Shown here piece by piece: positions 52,892 to 61,515 of a stretch of DNA of 64,000 bases (positions are counted from its first letter, which is position 1; each line of letters opens with the position of its first letter). The position numbers and the translations under genes are program-made. This stretch comes from Geobacillus vulcani PSS1 (GTDB taxonomy: Bacteria > Bacillota > Bacilli > Bacillales > Anoxybacillaceae). The stretch lies in NCBI RefSeq assembly GCF_000733845.1, contig NZ_JPOI01000001.1:2915001-2979000 (forward strand), given 5' to 3'. The notes beneath the pieces are model-generated. The model made no database searches and had not been told where the DNA came from. It worked only from the letters and a program-made list of their open reading frames with translations.

Positions 52892-53347
52892 TTAGTTCAC
52901 TTGATAAAACGCTACTTGTACTTCCACTGGCTTCCGAATTCCTTCTCCAATAAATACCATTCTGTTTAAAAAATCATACCGACTATTCCGCACTTCAAAA
53001 GTAGGAGTCGTTTTAAAATAATAAGAACCTTGTGGTACATCCTCGCCACGAAAAATTTTATCGATGATTTCTTGTGGTCCGTGTCGGTATCCTCTATTCA
53101 CAACATAAATAGGTATTCCATCATCTGTCTCAATCACATAACAAGCAAGCAACTCTATGACTCCATCTTTCCGAATCAGTTGATAGTCTGCTCCTCCTGA
53201 AAGCACACGTCCCCGCATCCTCTTTCCTTCAAACCTTCCACCGATAATCGGTACTATCCTCCGATAGCCAAAACCAACTTCGCCGATCTCGATTGGCTTT
53301 CCCACCTCGACATAAGCCGTAAATAGGTGTTCAAACTGAATGTTCAT
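52892..53347 (-). CDS. DUF3237 family protein
   Basis: A 151-residue beta-rich protein of the DUF3237/UPF0311 family. Recognisable are EVGFGYRRIVPIIGGRFEGKRMRGRVLSGGADYQLIRKDGVIELLACYVIETDDG, then GYRHGP and YYFKTTPTFE, the usual order. It has no signal peptide or catalytic motif I can name. Similar genes turn up in degradation operons of several bacteria, but the biochemical role is not known to me. It sits between the transporter and the CoA ligase. ATG 53347 has GGAAGGGAG. Confidence 0.8.
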   Translation of the reverse strand: MNIQFEHLFTAYVEVGKPIEIGEVGFGYRRIVPIIGGRFEGKRMRGRVLSGGADYQLIRKDGVIELLACYVIETDDGIPIYVVNRGYRHGPQEIIDKIFRGEDVPQGSYYFKTTPTFEVRNSRYDFLNRMVFIGEGIRKPVEVQVAFYQVN

Positions 53348-53400
53348 TTTCTCCCTTCCAAATCCCAATTGCATTTTCTGCGGAATGCCGACAGCACACA

Positions 53401-54753
53401 TTATGAAACAGTGATCTGTTCATTGGCTAATTCAACCCGCTCCGCACGATAAACTGCGTATTTTTCCTGTACACATAACACGGCAATTCCTCCTAATACT
53501 GCGGCACTAGCAATAGCTGCAAAGTTATATTGTGGCGACAAGTTCAAAGACAGCAAAAATCCAACAAACGTTGGTGCAACGATACCTCCTATCCGACCAA
53601 ACGCCATCGTGCTTCCTAAGGCAGTGGACCGCATCGCTTCCGGATAATATTGGGAAACAAATGCATTGGCAATGTTTTGGACACCGACCGAAGCCGCACC
53701 AATAATGGCAATGAGAACAAAAGCAATCATCATGCTGTTCGCAAAACCAATGAGTGATAAAGCAACCGCTCCGCAAAAGAATAAGGGAACAAGCACTTTC
53801 TTAAACCCCCATTTATTAACCAACGGCCCAAAAACAACGGTGCCAATGATCGCCCCAATTTGCATCACCGCTGTAAACACAAGGCTAGAGCTCAAATCAT
53901 AGCCAACCTCCATCATTAGCCGAGGAAGCCATGTGTTCATTGAGTAAATGAGAACAAATGCACTGAAGCAAGATAGCCAAAACATTACGGTGCTAAACGC
54001 CCGCTTCTCTGTGAATAATTTCACGATAGGCAAAGAAGCTTGAGTCTTTCTTTCAGGCTTGACTAGTTCAATAGCACCATCATGGCGAATATGAGGATCA
54101 ATCAAAGCAAGAACCTTTCGCGCTTCCTCTTCTCTTCCCTTCTCTAGAAGAAAACCAACCGACTCAGGAACACCTTTCATCAAAAACGGAAGCAATAATA
54201 CCGGAATGCCTCCGATCCAATAAATAGGTTCCCATCCAACTGTCGGTAAGAGTGCACGGCTCGTCAATGCCGCGGCAATCGCACCAACAGAATAACCACA
54301 AAAAATCGAGGCAACAATGGCTGTACGAACTCGTTTCGGAAAAATTTCTGTCGCTAGGGCAATGACGTTGGGCATAACGCCGCCAAGACCAATCCCAGCA
54401 ATGATCCGAGAGATGGTAAATAAAATTGGATTTGGAGCAAAGCCAGCAAGGAAAGTAAAAAAGCCGAACAAAAATGTAGTCAACAAAATAATTTTTTTTC
54501 GTCCCATCCGGTCAGCTAGCATACCAAATAATACTGCTCCAATGGCTGTTCCAATCACCGTATAACTCCCGATGGCGCCAGCTGTAACATCTGAAATTCC
54601 CCACTCCCGAATCAATAAAGGAACCGAAGCACCGTAAATCACTACGTCATACCCATCAAGCATGATCACTAAAAACAACCAAATCATAAGCCAAATGTGG
54701 AATGGACGGATCGAACTATTATCGATCACATTAAACGGATGGATTTGTTTCAC
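53401..54753 (-). CDS. Aromatic acid MFS transporter (module F)
   Basis: A 450-residue AAHS-family proton symporter, related to the module B transporter. VIMLDGYDVVIYGASVPLL in helix 1 carries the DGYD motif, LADRMGRKKIILLT the loop 2-3 motif, and RIIAGIGLGGVMPNVIALATE helix 4. It is expected to import the aromatic or arylpropenoid acid that module F degrades. GTG start overlaps the stop of a small upstream ORF (GTGA). Confidence 0.88.
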   Translation of the reverse strand: MKQIHPFNVIDNSSIRPFHIWLMIWLFLVIMLDGYDVVIYGASVPLLIREWGISDVTAGAIGSYTVIGTAIGAVLFGMLADRMGRKKIILLTTFLFGFFTFLAGFAPNPILFTISRIIAGIGLGGVMPNVIALATEIFPKRVRTAIVASIFCGYSVGAIAAALTSRALLPTVGWEPIYWIGGIPVLLLPFLMKGVPESVGFLLEKGREEEARKVLALIDPHIRHDGAIELVKPERKTQASLPIVKLFTEKRAFSTVMFWLSCFSAFVLIYSMNTWLPRLMMEVGYDLSSSLVFTAVMQIGAIIGTVVFGPLVNKWGFKKVLVPLFFCGAVALSLIGFANSMMIAFVLIAIIGAASVGVQNIANAFVSQYYPEAMRSTALGSTMAFGRIGGIVAPTFVGFLLSLNLSPQYNFAAIASAAVLGGIAVLCVQEKYAVYRAERVELANEQITVS

Positions 54754-54806
54754 ATGGATTCCCTCCCTGAATAGCTTTTGTTATCCGTTTCCTTCGGGAT
54801 GTTCAT
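54750..54806 (-). CDS. 18-residue upstream ORF coupled to the transporter
   Basis: After AAAGGAGGGCTCA an ATG opens an 18-codon frame (MNIPKETDNKSYSGRESM), whose TGA overlaps the transporter GTG. A GGGAGG site for the transporter is inside it. Its start region lies in the loop of a hairpin. I take it as a coupling/leader ORF; there is no similarity to a known peptide. Confidence 0.45.
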   Translation of the reverse strand: MNIPKETDNKSYSGRESM

Positions 54807-54839
54807 TGAGCCCTCCTTTCCCAAAGGTAACGGATACTG
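54781..54839 (-). promoter_or_regulatory. Long stem-loop presenting the leader ribosome site
   Basis: TATCCGTTACCTTT and AAGGAAACGGATA pair with one mismatch. The approximately 32-base loop contains the AAAGGAGG site and ATG of the leader ORF. In mRNA such a structure could modulate entry of ribosomes into the transporter gene. Confidence 0.45.
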
Positions 54840-54900
54840 ATCTCAATCTATCAGCAACCTGTGTAAACATAAGATTTATTCTGTCAATTTCTAAAATAAT

Positions 54901-55680
54901 CTATTTACCGCTAAAAACTGGCTTTCGTTTTTCAGTAAACGCTCGCATTCCTTCTTTTCGATCTTCAGTCGCAAAAGCGTTTCCAAAGCAGGCAGTTTCC
55001 ACCATCAACCCGGACTGCAAGTCAACATTAGCTCCCGTGTTGACCGCTTCTTTGAGCATACGCATGGCAATGGCCGGTTTTTTCGCCAATTTTCCGGCCC
55101 ATTCTTTCGCCGTCGGCAAAAGTTCGTCGGATGGGACGACTTTGTTTACCAAATGAATAGAAAGCGCCCGCTGGGCATCGATCATTTCGCCGAAATAAAG
55201 CAATTCTTTCGCCACCCCTTGACCGACGATGCGCGGCAACCGCTGCGTCCCGCCGCCGCCCGGAATAATGCCGAGATTGATCTCTGGAAAGGCAAATTTG
55301 GCATGCTCAGAACAAATGCGCAAATCGCATGCGAGCGCCAATTCACAGCCCCCGCCGAGCGCCAGCCCGTTCACCGCCGCGATCACCGGTTTGGATGCGT
55401 TTTCAATTTTCAAAAACGCACTTCGCGATATTTTGTTCATTTCCATCATGCCGGCCAAATCCAAGTCCATCATTTCATGAATATCGGCGCCGGCCACAAA
55501 CGCTTTTTCCCCCGCTCCCGTAATGACCACCGCCCCAACCTGCTGATTGGCTTCGAGCTCATCGATTAAGGCGGATAGCTCTTGAAACACTTTTGTATTC
55601 AACGGATTGAGCGGAGGGCGGTGAATGGATACAACCGCCACTCGATTTTCGATTTCACACTGCAAAAATTCGTAGTTCAC
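54901..55680 (-). CDS. Enoyl-CoA hydratase
   Basis: A 259-residue crotonase. Both catalytic glutamates are present, E113 in GGGCELALACD and E133 in FPEINLGIIPGGGGTQRLPR, and the oxyanion loop is AGADIHEM (63-70). It hydrates trans-2-enoyl-CoA. In module F the likely substrate is an aryl-propenoyl-CoA. Start GTG with GGAGG upstream. Confidence 0.92.
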   Translation of the reverse strand: MNYEFLQCEIENRVAVVSIHRPPLNPLNTKVFQELSALIDELEANQQVGAVVITGAGEKAFVAGADIHEMMDLDLAGMMEMNKISRSAFLKIENASKPVIAAVNGLALGGGCELALACDLRICSEHAKFAFPEINLGIIPGGGGTQRLPRIVGQGVAKELLYFGEMIDAQRALSIHLVNKVVPSDELLPTAKEWAGKLAKKPAIAMRMLKEAVNTGANVDLQSGLMVETACFGNAFATEDRKEGMRAFTEKRKPVFSGK

Positions 55681-55753
55681 AACTCATTCCTCCTCTTCAA
55701 ATTTTTAGAAACGTAGTTGTGGCGTATAGCCAACATCACCACCTCTCCGTTTA

Positions 55754-56611
55754 TCAGACATCATCGTAATCATAAAACCCGGCTCCTGTTTTTCGGCCGA
55801 GCCTTCCTGACCGGACAAGCTGTCTGAGCAATAAAGGGGCGGCAAACCGATCGTCCTTAAACTCTTCGTAAAAATAGTCCATGACATGAAGGCCGATATC
55901 GACTCCGGCGAAATCTTGCAACGTAAACGGCCCCATTGGGTAGTTCAAACCAAGCGTCACCGCTTTATCGATGTCTTCCATCGAAGCCACTCCCTCCTCG
56001 ACAAGGCGAATTGCTTCGATAAACTGCGGAATCATAATGCGGTTGACGATGAACCCCGGGGAATCTTTTTTCACCTCAACCGGCTCTTTCCCCAGTTTCC
56101 GGGCGAGTTCTTTCGCCTGTTCGACCGTTTCATCACTCGTTTTGTATCCGCGTACTACTTCGACGAGTTTCATCAGCTGGGGGGGATTGAAAAAATGCAT
56201 ACCAACAACTTGGCTTGGACGGTTGGTGGCAGAAGCGATTTCTGTGATGGACATCGATGATGTGTTCGTCGCTAGGATGGTGTGTTCTGCTGCAATGTTG
56301 TCCAATTGAGAAAAAACTTCTTTTTTCACCTCCATGTTTTCGATGACCGCTTCAATAATGACATCTGCCTGTCTCATTTCCTGTAAGTTAGTTGATCCCT
56401 TCACTCGTTCCAGCGCTTCATGTTTTTGCTCGGTGGTCAGCTTCCCTTTGGCCACGCTTTTATCCATAAATGCTTCCATGCGTGAGCGCGCTTTTTGCAA
56501 CATAGGCTCGTCAATATCTACTAAAATGACATTAAATCCTGATAACGCAGCTAAATTGGCGATGCCGCTTCCCATCGTACCAGCTCCCACGATTCCGATC
56601 GTTGCTGCCAT
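55754..56611 (-). CDS. 3-hydroxyacyl-CoA (3-hydroxybutyryl-CoA) dehydrogenase
   Basis: A 285-residue NAD-dependent dehydrogenase. Rossmann loop GAGTMGSGI at 9-17, catalytic histidine in VVGMHFFNPPQLMKLVEVV, C-terminal domain with VNRIMIPQFIEAIRL and GLNYPMGPFTLQDFAG. It oxidises the 3-hydroxyacyl-CoA from the crotonase upstream in the pathway. It is the first gene of module F. Confidence 0.92.
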   Translation of the reverse strand: MAATIGIVGAGTMGSGIANLAALSGFNVILVDIDEPMLQKARSRMEAFMDKSVAKGKLTTEQKHEALERVKGSTNLQEMRQADVIIEAVIENMEVKKEVFSQLDNIAAEHTILATNTSSMSITEIASATNRPSQVVGMHFFNPPQLMKLVEVVRGYKTSDETVEQAKELARKLGKEPVEVKKDSPGFIVNRIMIPQFIEAIRLVEEGVASMEDIDKAVTLGLNYPMGPFTLQDFAGVDIGLHVMDYFYEEFKDDRFAAPLLLRQLVRSGRLGRKTGAGFYDYDDV

Positions 56612-56681
56612 TCGTCAAATCCTCCCTTATTTTTCGAATTTTCTATATTGTCTTTGCTATTGATTATAAATAAGGTAAATA

Positions 56682-56706
56682 TAAAAAAATACCTGCATAA
56701 TGCAGG
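56682..56706 (-). terminator. Terminator of the PucR-type gene
   Basis: CCTGCA-TTA-TGCAGG hairpin followed on the minus strand by TATTTTTTTATATTT. Confidence 0.85.
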
Positions 56707-56715
56707 AAAACACGC

Positions 56716-58935
56716 TTATCTTTTCAGTATTTTGGCGGAAGGCAGGCCATATAAATCGTACAACTTTAACGCCATCATCAAATTGAATCGCTGCTCTGCC
56801 CCGCTCAAAGAGAAACCGAGCATTTCTTCAATCTTTTCGAGCCGGTATTGAAGGGTGCTGCGGTGAATATACAGCCTTTCGGCGGTTTCAGTCAAATGAC
56901 CGTTGCAATCGAGAAAGACACGAATCGTTTGCAGCCAATCCACGTTTCGTTCCGCGGAATGCCGGATCAACGGGCCAAGATAGTTGTCGACAAACAGTTT
57001 TGCCGCCTCCAGCTCTTTTAAATGGTGCAATACCGTGTATGCCCCAAGCTCGTCAAAAAACGCCAAGCTTGTCCCTTGAAAACTATGGAGAATGACGTGC
57101 AACGCCTGAACCGCCTGCTGATAGCAAAAATAATAGTCACGGATCGATGCTGTCTTCCCTCCGATCCCCAAAAAAGCTCGGCATGACGCCCCCTCCTCTT
57201 TGATCCACTCGTTAATCCGTTGGTACCATTTTTCCCAGTATTTAATTGGAAATTTTCCTTCCTTGCGAGCTGGTACAATCAAAATATACCAATCCCCAAT
57301 ACCCCCGTATAACACGTTAGGATCCTCCATAGTAATTCGTGCTTTTAAACGATCCCATAATGTTGTTTTCTCAACATTCCTTTTAAACAGATCTACCTGC
57401 CCTTCCGGTTCGGAAAATTGAAAGTGCAAGACGGCAATACGGTGCTCATCAAAAATATTCCATTGAAATACATTGGCATACTGGATAATGCTCTCTTCCT
57501 CCTCGATTTCTGCAGCCAACAATTTATTTAAAAAACTATCTTTTAGTTGCTCCCTTGTATCAAAAACGAGCTTTTGTTTCATAAACTGGATAGAAAAAAT
57601 ATTAAGAGCTAGTTCAACACTCAAGCGAAAAAAATCATCGATCTCTTGTGGATGTACGCCAATAGCTAAATAGCCCACCACATCCCTTCCCCTGTTAATT
57701 GGCCAAACTGTCACCGGAACGTCCGGTAAGCCATCGAGCAAAGTATATCCTTCCATTCGGCTTTGTCCGACCGCTTGTTGTAATGCTTTCTTGGCAATGT
57801 CCTGCAGGTGTTGCTCATTTAAAGTCCCTAACTCATAAGCGATTGGCCGCATAAAACGATCAAATACCATAACTGCTTTGGCAAACATTTGACTAAGTGT
57901 CTTCGTAATGCCTTGAAAGTTTTCGTGTTGAATCGTTTCTTTCATCAACTTTTGTTGATATTGAAGGAGAAGATGAAGACGATAGGTATGATCCCGTTCC
58001 TGACGATATAATCGGAGGTTTTCGAGCGTAACCGCAACATAGTTGGCTAACATATCCAAAATTTCTAAATCTTCTTTTGTGAATTTTCCTTCCTGTTTCC
58101 GCTCAACATGCAACACACCAATTGTTTTGAAGTTAACAACGAGCGGCACTGTTAGCTCATCTCCACCTGGTCTCTCTAAAAAGCGAAAATAATCACTGAC
58201 CCGGTAATTATTTTTCATCATTACTTGTTTCGGACTAGCTATATTTCCATATAAAGGAGGATGAACAACGAAACTATTGTCCTCCTCCCGGTATAAATAC
58301 ATGCAGGCACCATCCGCATTTGTTCCCTTGCCTGCTCGCTCGACAATTTTTTCAACAAACTGCTCAAGAGGTGAGTCGAGCGAAAAGTGTTGAGCAATCC
58401 ACTCAAGGTCGATCATTTTTCGTCGTTGCACTTCCTTGTTCCGAGCCACTGTCACAGCAAGGGCAACATCTTCTCCAAAGTGATCAAACAATTGCTTAGC
58501 CTCTGCGAGTAGTGAAACGTGACGTTGAAACCCGATCATACAAATTCCGTATTCGTTTTCTTCATCTTTAATTGGAACGCTGAACCACGTTTTTATCCTA
58601 TTTTTTTTCAACAAGCCAATCAATGGACACGCGCACTCGTCATTCACTTCTTGAAACGTTGTACTCCCTTTAAACAACCGGGGCAAACAGTTAGCCATTG
58701 CAATCGGCGAGTGTGGAATTCCATATTGAAAATCACCTTGATATAATGTTGGAATGACGTGATCCCCTTCCTTTAGCACAATGGCGATCAGATCGCACTC
58801 CAGTTCCTCACGAAAAGCGTTCACCAAGTATTGCAAAGCCTCCTTTTCGGTATCAAACTTTACTAATTTCCGTGCTGTCGTCCGTAAATGGTTTTCAATT
58901 TTTTTCATCAGCCTCTGTCGCTTGCTTTCATTCAT
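56716..58935 (-). CDS. GAF-domain PucR/CdaR-type transcriptional regulator
   Basis: A 739-residue regulator. Two GAF-like sensory regions can be seen, about 30-170 and 195-320 (VPLVVNFKTIGVLHVERKQEGKFTKEDLEILDMLANYVAVTLEN), then a linker, a middle CdaR-like GGDEF-related segment (about 490-650), and a C-terminal HTH of the PucR type, GHLTETAERLYIHRSTLQYRLEKIEEMLGF (about 690-720). Such proteins activate aromatic or purine catabolic genes in response to small molecules. It lies just upstream of module F in the same direction with a terminator between, and probably controls that module. Confidence 0.82.
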   Translation of the reverse strand: MNESKRQRLMKKIENHLRTTARKLVKFDTEKEALQYLVNAFREELECDLIAIVLKEGDHVIPTLYQGDFQYGIPHSPIAMANCLPRLFKGSTTFQEVNDECACPLIGLLKKNRIKTWFSVPIKDEENEYGICMIGFQRHVSLLAEAKQLFDHFGEDVALAVTVARNKEVQRRKMIDLEWIAQHFSLDSPLEQFVEKIVERAGKGTNADGACMYLYREEDNSFVVHPPLYGNIASPKQVMMKNNYRVSDYFRFLERPGGDELTVPLVVNFKTIGVLHVERKQEGKFTKEDLEILDMLANYVAVTLENLRLYRQERDHTYRLHLLLQYQQKLMKETIQHENFQGITKTLSQMFAKAVMVFDRFMRPIAYELGTLNEQHLQDIAKKALQQAVGQSRMEGYTLLDGLPDVPVTVWPINRGRDVVGYLAIGVHPQEIDDFFRLSVELALNIFSIQFMKQKLVFDTREQLKDSFLNKLLAAEIEEEESIIQYANVFQWNIFDEHRIAVLHFQFSEPEGQVDLFKRNVEKTTLWDRLKARITMEDPNVLYGGIGDWYILIVPARKEGKFPIKYWEKWYQRINEWIKEEGASCRAFLGIGGKTASIRDYYFCYQQAVQALHVILHSFQGTSLAFFDELGAYTVLHHLKELEAAKLFVDNYLGPLIRHSAERNVDWLQTIRVFLDCNGHLTETAERLYIHRSTLQYRLEKIEEMLGFSLSGAEQRFNLMMALKLYDLYGLPSAKILKR

Positions 58936-58974
58936 AATACCAGCTCCCTTTGTTTATAGCCTTGTAGTAAGCAT

Positions 58975-59014
58975 AAAGGTTGTTATTAAGCATCCCTGCT
59001 CAATAACAACCTTT
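58975..59014. terminator. Hairpin after acetoacetyl-CoA synthetase
   Basis: AAAGGTTGTTATT and AATAACAACCTTT form a perfect 13-bp stem with a 14-base loop, only 9 bases from the synthetase stop. No strong U-run. Confidence 0.65.
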
Positions 59015-59022
59015 CTCGCGCT

Positions 59023-61038
59023 TTACGAAAAATGCCCACTCATGTTCCATTTCTCCGCCAATTCTTTCGCCAGCTCGAGGAAAACGTCGAGCGCCTCTGG
59101 ATTGGCCATCGAGCCCGGGTTGACCGCTTTTTCAAGCGGGAAGCCTAAGAGCAGCTTGCGGACCGGAATTTCCATCTTCTTTCCATTTAGCGTTTTTGGA
59201 ATTTGCTTCACTTCGTAAATTTCGTCTGGAACAAAGCGCGGCGAGACGTGTTGCCGAATCGACTGGCGGATGCGGTCTTTCAGCTCATCATCGAGCGCCA
59301 CGCCTGGCTTCAGGACGACAAACAGCGGCATAAACGACTGCTTGCCCATCATTTCTAAATCGACTACCAAGCTTTCGAGCACCCCGTCGACCGCTTCGAC
59401 GGCGCGATAAATTTCGCTCGTGCCCATGCGGACGCCGGCGCGGTTGATCGTTGAGTCGGAGCGGCCGTAAATGACGCAGCCGCCTTGTTCATCAATCTTA
59501 ATCCAATCGCCGTGCTTCCAGACGCCTGGATACGTGTCAAAATAGCTGTTCCGGTACCGCTCGCCGTCCGGGTCGTTCCAGAAAAAGAGCGGCATCGACG
59601 GCATTGGTTTTGTAATCACAAGTTCACCGACTTCATTCACAAGCGGCTGGCCGTTTTCGTCAAACGCCTGCACATCGGCGCCCAACGCGCGGCACGAGAG
59701 GACGCCGGCACGCACCGGCAAAATCGGCGAACCGACGACAAACGCGGTGCACACATCTGTTCCGCCGCTGCATGATGCCAGGCAAATGTCATCCTTGACG
59801 TTTTCATACACCCAGGCGAACCCTTCGACCGTCAGCGGCGAGCCGGTCGAAAGCACAGCCTCAAGCTTCGATAAGTCATAGTGCTCTTTCGGTTTGAGGC
59901 CGAGCTTCATGCAGACGTTAATAAACGCCGCGCTTGTGCCGAAATGGGTGATGCCTGCCTTCTCGGCGAGCTCCCATAAAACGTTGCCGTCCGGATACGT
60001 CGGGCTGCCGTCATAGAGCACAATGGTCGATCCGGCCAGCAGGCCGCCGACGAGAAAGTTCCACATCATCCATCCGGTCGTCGTAAACCAGAAAAACGTA
60101 CTGTCTTTCGTCAAGTTCTCGGAAATGGTCAACGCTTTCAAATGTTCAAGCAAAATGCCGCCATGCCCTTGAACGATCGGCTTCGGCAAACCCGTCGTTC
60201 CCGAAGAGTACAAAATCCAAAGCGGATGGTCAAATGGAACGTCTTCAAAGGCGAGCTCTCCCTTATCCGCCACGATATCATCCCACAGCACGACACCCTC
60301 ATCCAGGGCCTCCATCTGCCCGCGCCAATACGGAAGCAGCACCGTCTTTTTCAATGACGGCAGCTTGGCGCGCAGTTCGGACACGACTGGCATTTTGTCA
60401 AACTCTTTGCCGTTGTATTGGCAGCCGTCGACGGCAAACAAGACCGTCGGCTCGATTTGCGCAAACCGGTCGATGACGCTGCCGGCGCCAAAGTCCGGCG
60501 AGCAGCTTGACCAAATGGCGCCGATCGACGCGCACGCCAAAAACGCCATCACCGTCTCGGGGATATTCGGCATATAAGCAACCACGCGATCGCCGCGCTT
60601 TACCCCCATCGCTCGCAATGCTTTGGCGATCGCCGCCGTTGTTTCGCTCAGCTCCTGCCATGACACTTCCCGGTACGGCACTCGCTCCGAGCGGAAAATG
60701 ATGGCCGGACGGTCGGCGCGCGCATGCCGGAACATATGCTTCGCATAGTTGAGCGTCGCGCCCGGAAACCACTCCGCCCCTGGCATCTTCCGCTCCCGCA
60801 GCACGCATTCATATGGCGTCGCCGCTTGCACACCGCCATACTCCCAAATCGTTTCCCAAAATTCTTCAAGATGCTCAACTGACCATGTCCATAGCTCGCG
60901 ATACGAGTTAAATGACAACCCCTTTTTCTCTTTCAGCCAGTCCATATACCGTCGAATGTTCGATTGCCGAATTTGCTCCTCGGTCGGCTGCCAAAGAATC
61001 GTCCCTTCCGTAATCGCTTTCATTTCATCGTGCGTCAC
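59023..61038 (-). CDS. Acetoacetate-CoA ligase
   Basis: A 671-residue ANL enzyme. The N-terminus with ILWQPTEEQIRQSNIRRYMDWL is specific for acetoacetyl-CoA synthetases; P-loop LYSSGTTGLPKPIVQGHGG, SGGTDVCTAFVVG, YGRSDSTINRAGVRMGTSEIY and TLNGKKMEIPVRK (catalytic lysine) follow. It activates acetoacetate to acetoacetyl-CoA for thiolysis. Start is GTG 61038 or ATG 61023; neither has a strong ribosome site. The promoter TTCAAA-17-TATCAT lies upstream. Confidence 0.92.
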   Translation of the reverse strand: MTHDEMKAITEGTILWQPTEEQIRQSNIRRYMDWLKEKKGLSFNSYRELWTWSVEHLEEFWETIWEYGGVQAATPYECVLRERKMPGAEWFPGATLNYAKHMFRHARADRPAIIFRSERVPYREVSWQELSETTAAIAKALRAMGVKRGDRVVAYMPNIPETVMAFLACASIGAIWSSCSPDFGAGSVIDRFAQIEPTVLFAVDGCQYNGKEFDKMPVVSELRAKLPSLKKTVLLPYWRGQMEALDEGVVLWDDIVADKGELAFEDVPFDHPLWILYSSGTTGLPKPIVQGHGGILLEHLKALTISENLTKDSTFFWFTTTGWMMWNFLVGGLLAGSTIVLYDGSPTYPDGNVLWELAEKAGITHFGTSAAFINVCMKLGLKPKEHYDLSKLEAVLSTGSPLTVEGFAWVYENVKDDICLASCSGGTDVCTAFVVGSPILPVRAGVLSCRALGADVQAFDENGQPLVNEVGELVITKPMPSMPLFFWNDPDGERYRNSYFDTYPGVWKHGDWIKIDEQGGCVIYGRSDSTINRAGVRMGTSEIYRAVEAVDGVLESLVVDLEMMGKQSFMPLFVVLKPGVALDDELKDRIRQSIRQHVSPRFVPDEIYEVKQIPKTLNGKKMEIPVRKLLLGFPLEKAVNPGSMANPEALDVFLELAKELAEKWNMSGHFS

Positions 61039-61086
61039 GAGACGCCGTCACCGCCTTTCTGCCGATAGTTTGTTCAGACTATTCAT

Positions 61087-61115
61087 ATGATAACACGATT
61101 TCCTACTGTTTTGAA
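61087..61115 (-). promoter_or_regulatory. Promoter of acetoacetate-CoA ligase
   Basis: TTCAAA (61110-61115) and TATCAT (61087-61092) with a 17-base spacer on the minus strand. Confidence 0.45.
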
Positions 61116-61162
61116 TAGTTGCCAGTTCGACAACTCTGTCAGAAAAAAATGAAACAAATTGA

Positions 61163-61192
61163 TTGACAACAGCAAGGCAACTGGAATATGAT
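61163..61192 (+). promoter_or_regulatory. feo operon promoter
   Basis: TTGACA (61163-61168), an 18-base spacer and TATGAT (61187-61192), about 70 bases upstream of feoA. A clear Fur box was not found. Confidence 0.65.
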
Positions 61193-61260
61193 AAACACAA
61201 AAGTTGGTCTAAGCAAAAAAAATGTCTTTTATAAAAAATATTAAACGGAGGGAAACTTTT

Positions 61261-61515
61261 ATGGCGCAAGGAAAACGTTGCCGCCTCTCCGATATGAAAC
61301 CGGGCGATCAATTTCTCATCGAAAAGGTTGATGTTCCTGATCCTATGTTAAAAAGGCGGTTGCTTGATTTGGGATTTGTACCCGGCGGGGAAGTAGAAGT
61401 CGGGCAAAGAAGCCCTCTTGGCGACCCGACCGCCTATCGCATTTGTGGAACGACGATCGCATTAAGGAAAGAAGAAAGTGACTATATTTACGGGGAGAAG
61501 ATCCACCATGACTGA
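61261..61515 (+). CDS. feoA: Ferrous iron transport protein A
   Basis: An 84-residue SH3-like FeoA. LSDMKPGDQFLIEKVD and RRLLDLGFVPGGEVEVGQRSPLGDPTAYRICGTTIALRKEE match the family over its full length. It is a small cytosolic partner of FeoB. ATG 61261 follows GGAGGGAAAC; the frame upstream lacks a site. Its stop overlaps the start of the GTPase gene by 8 bases. Confidence 0.92.
   Translation: MAQGKRCRLSDMKPGDQFLIEKVDVPDPMLKRRLLDLGFVPGGEVEVGQRSPLGDPTAYRICGTTIALRKEESDYIYGEKIHHD

Noticed and set aside
61039..61260. Fur box upstream of feoA
   Set aside because: Searched for the GATAATGATTATC-type dyad; only scattered partial matches seen.
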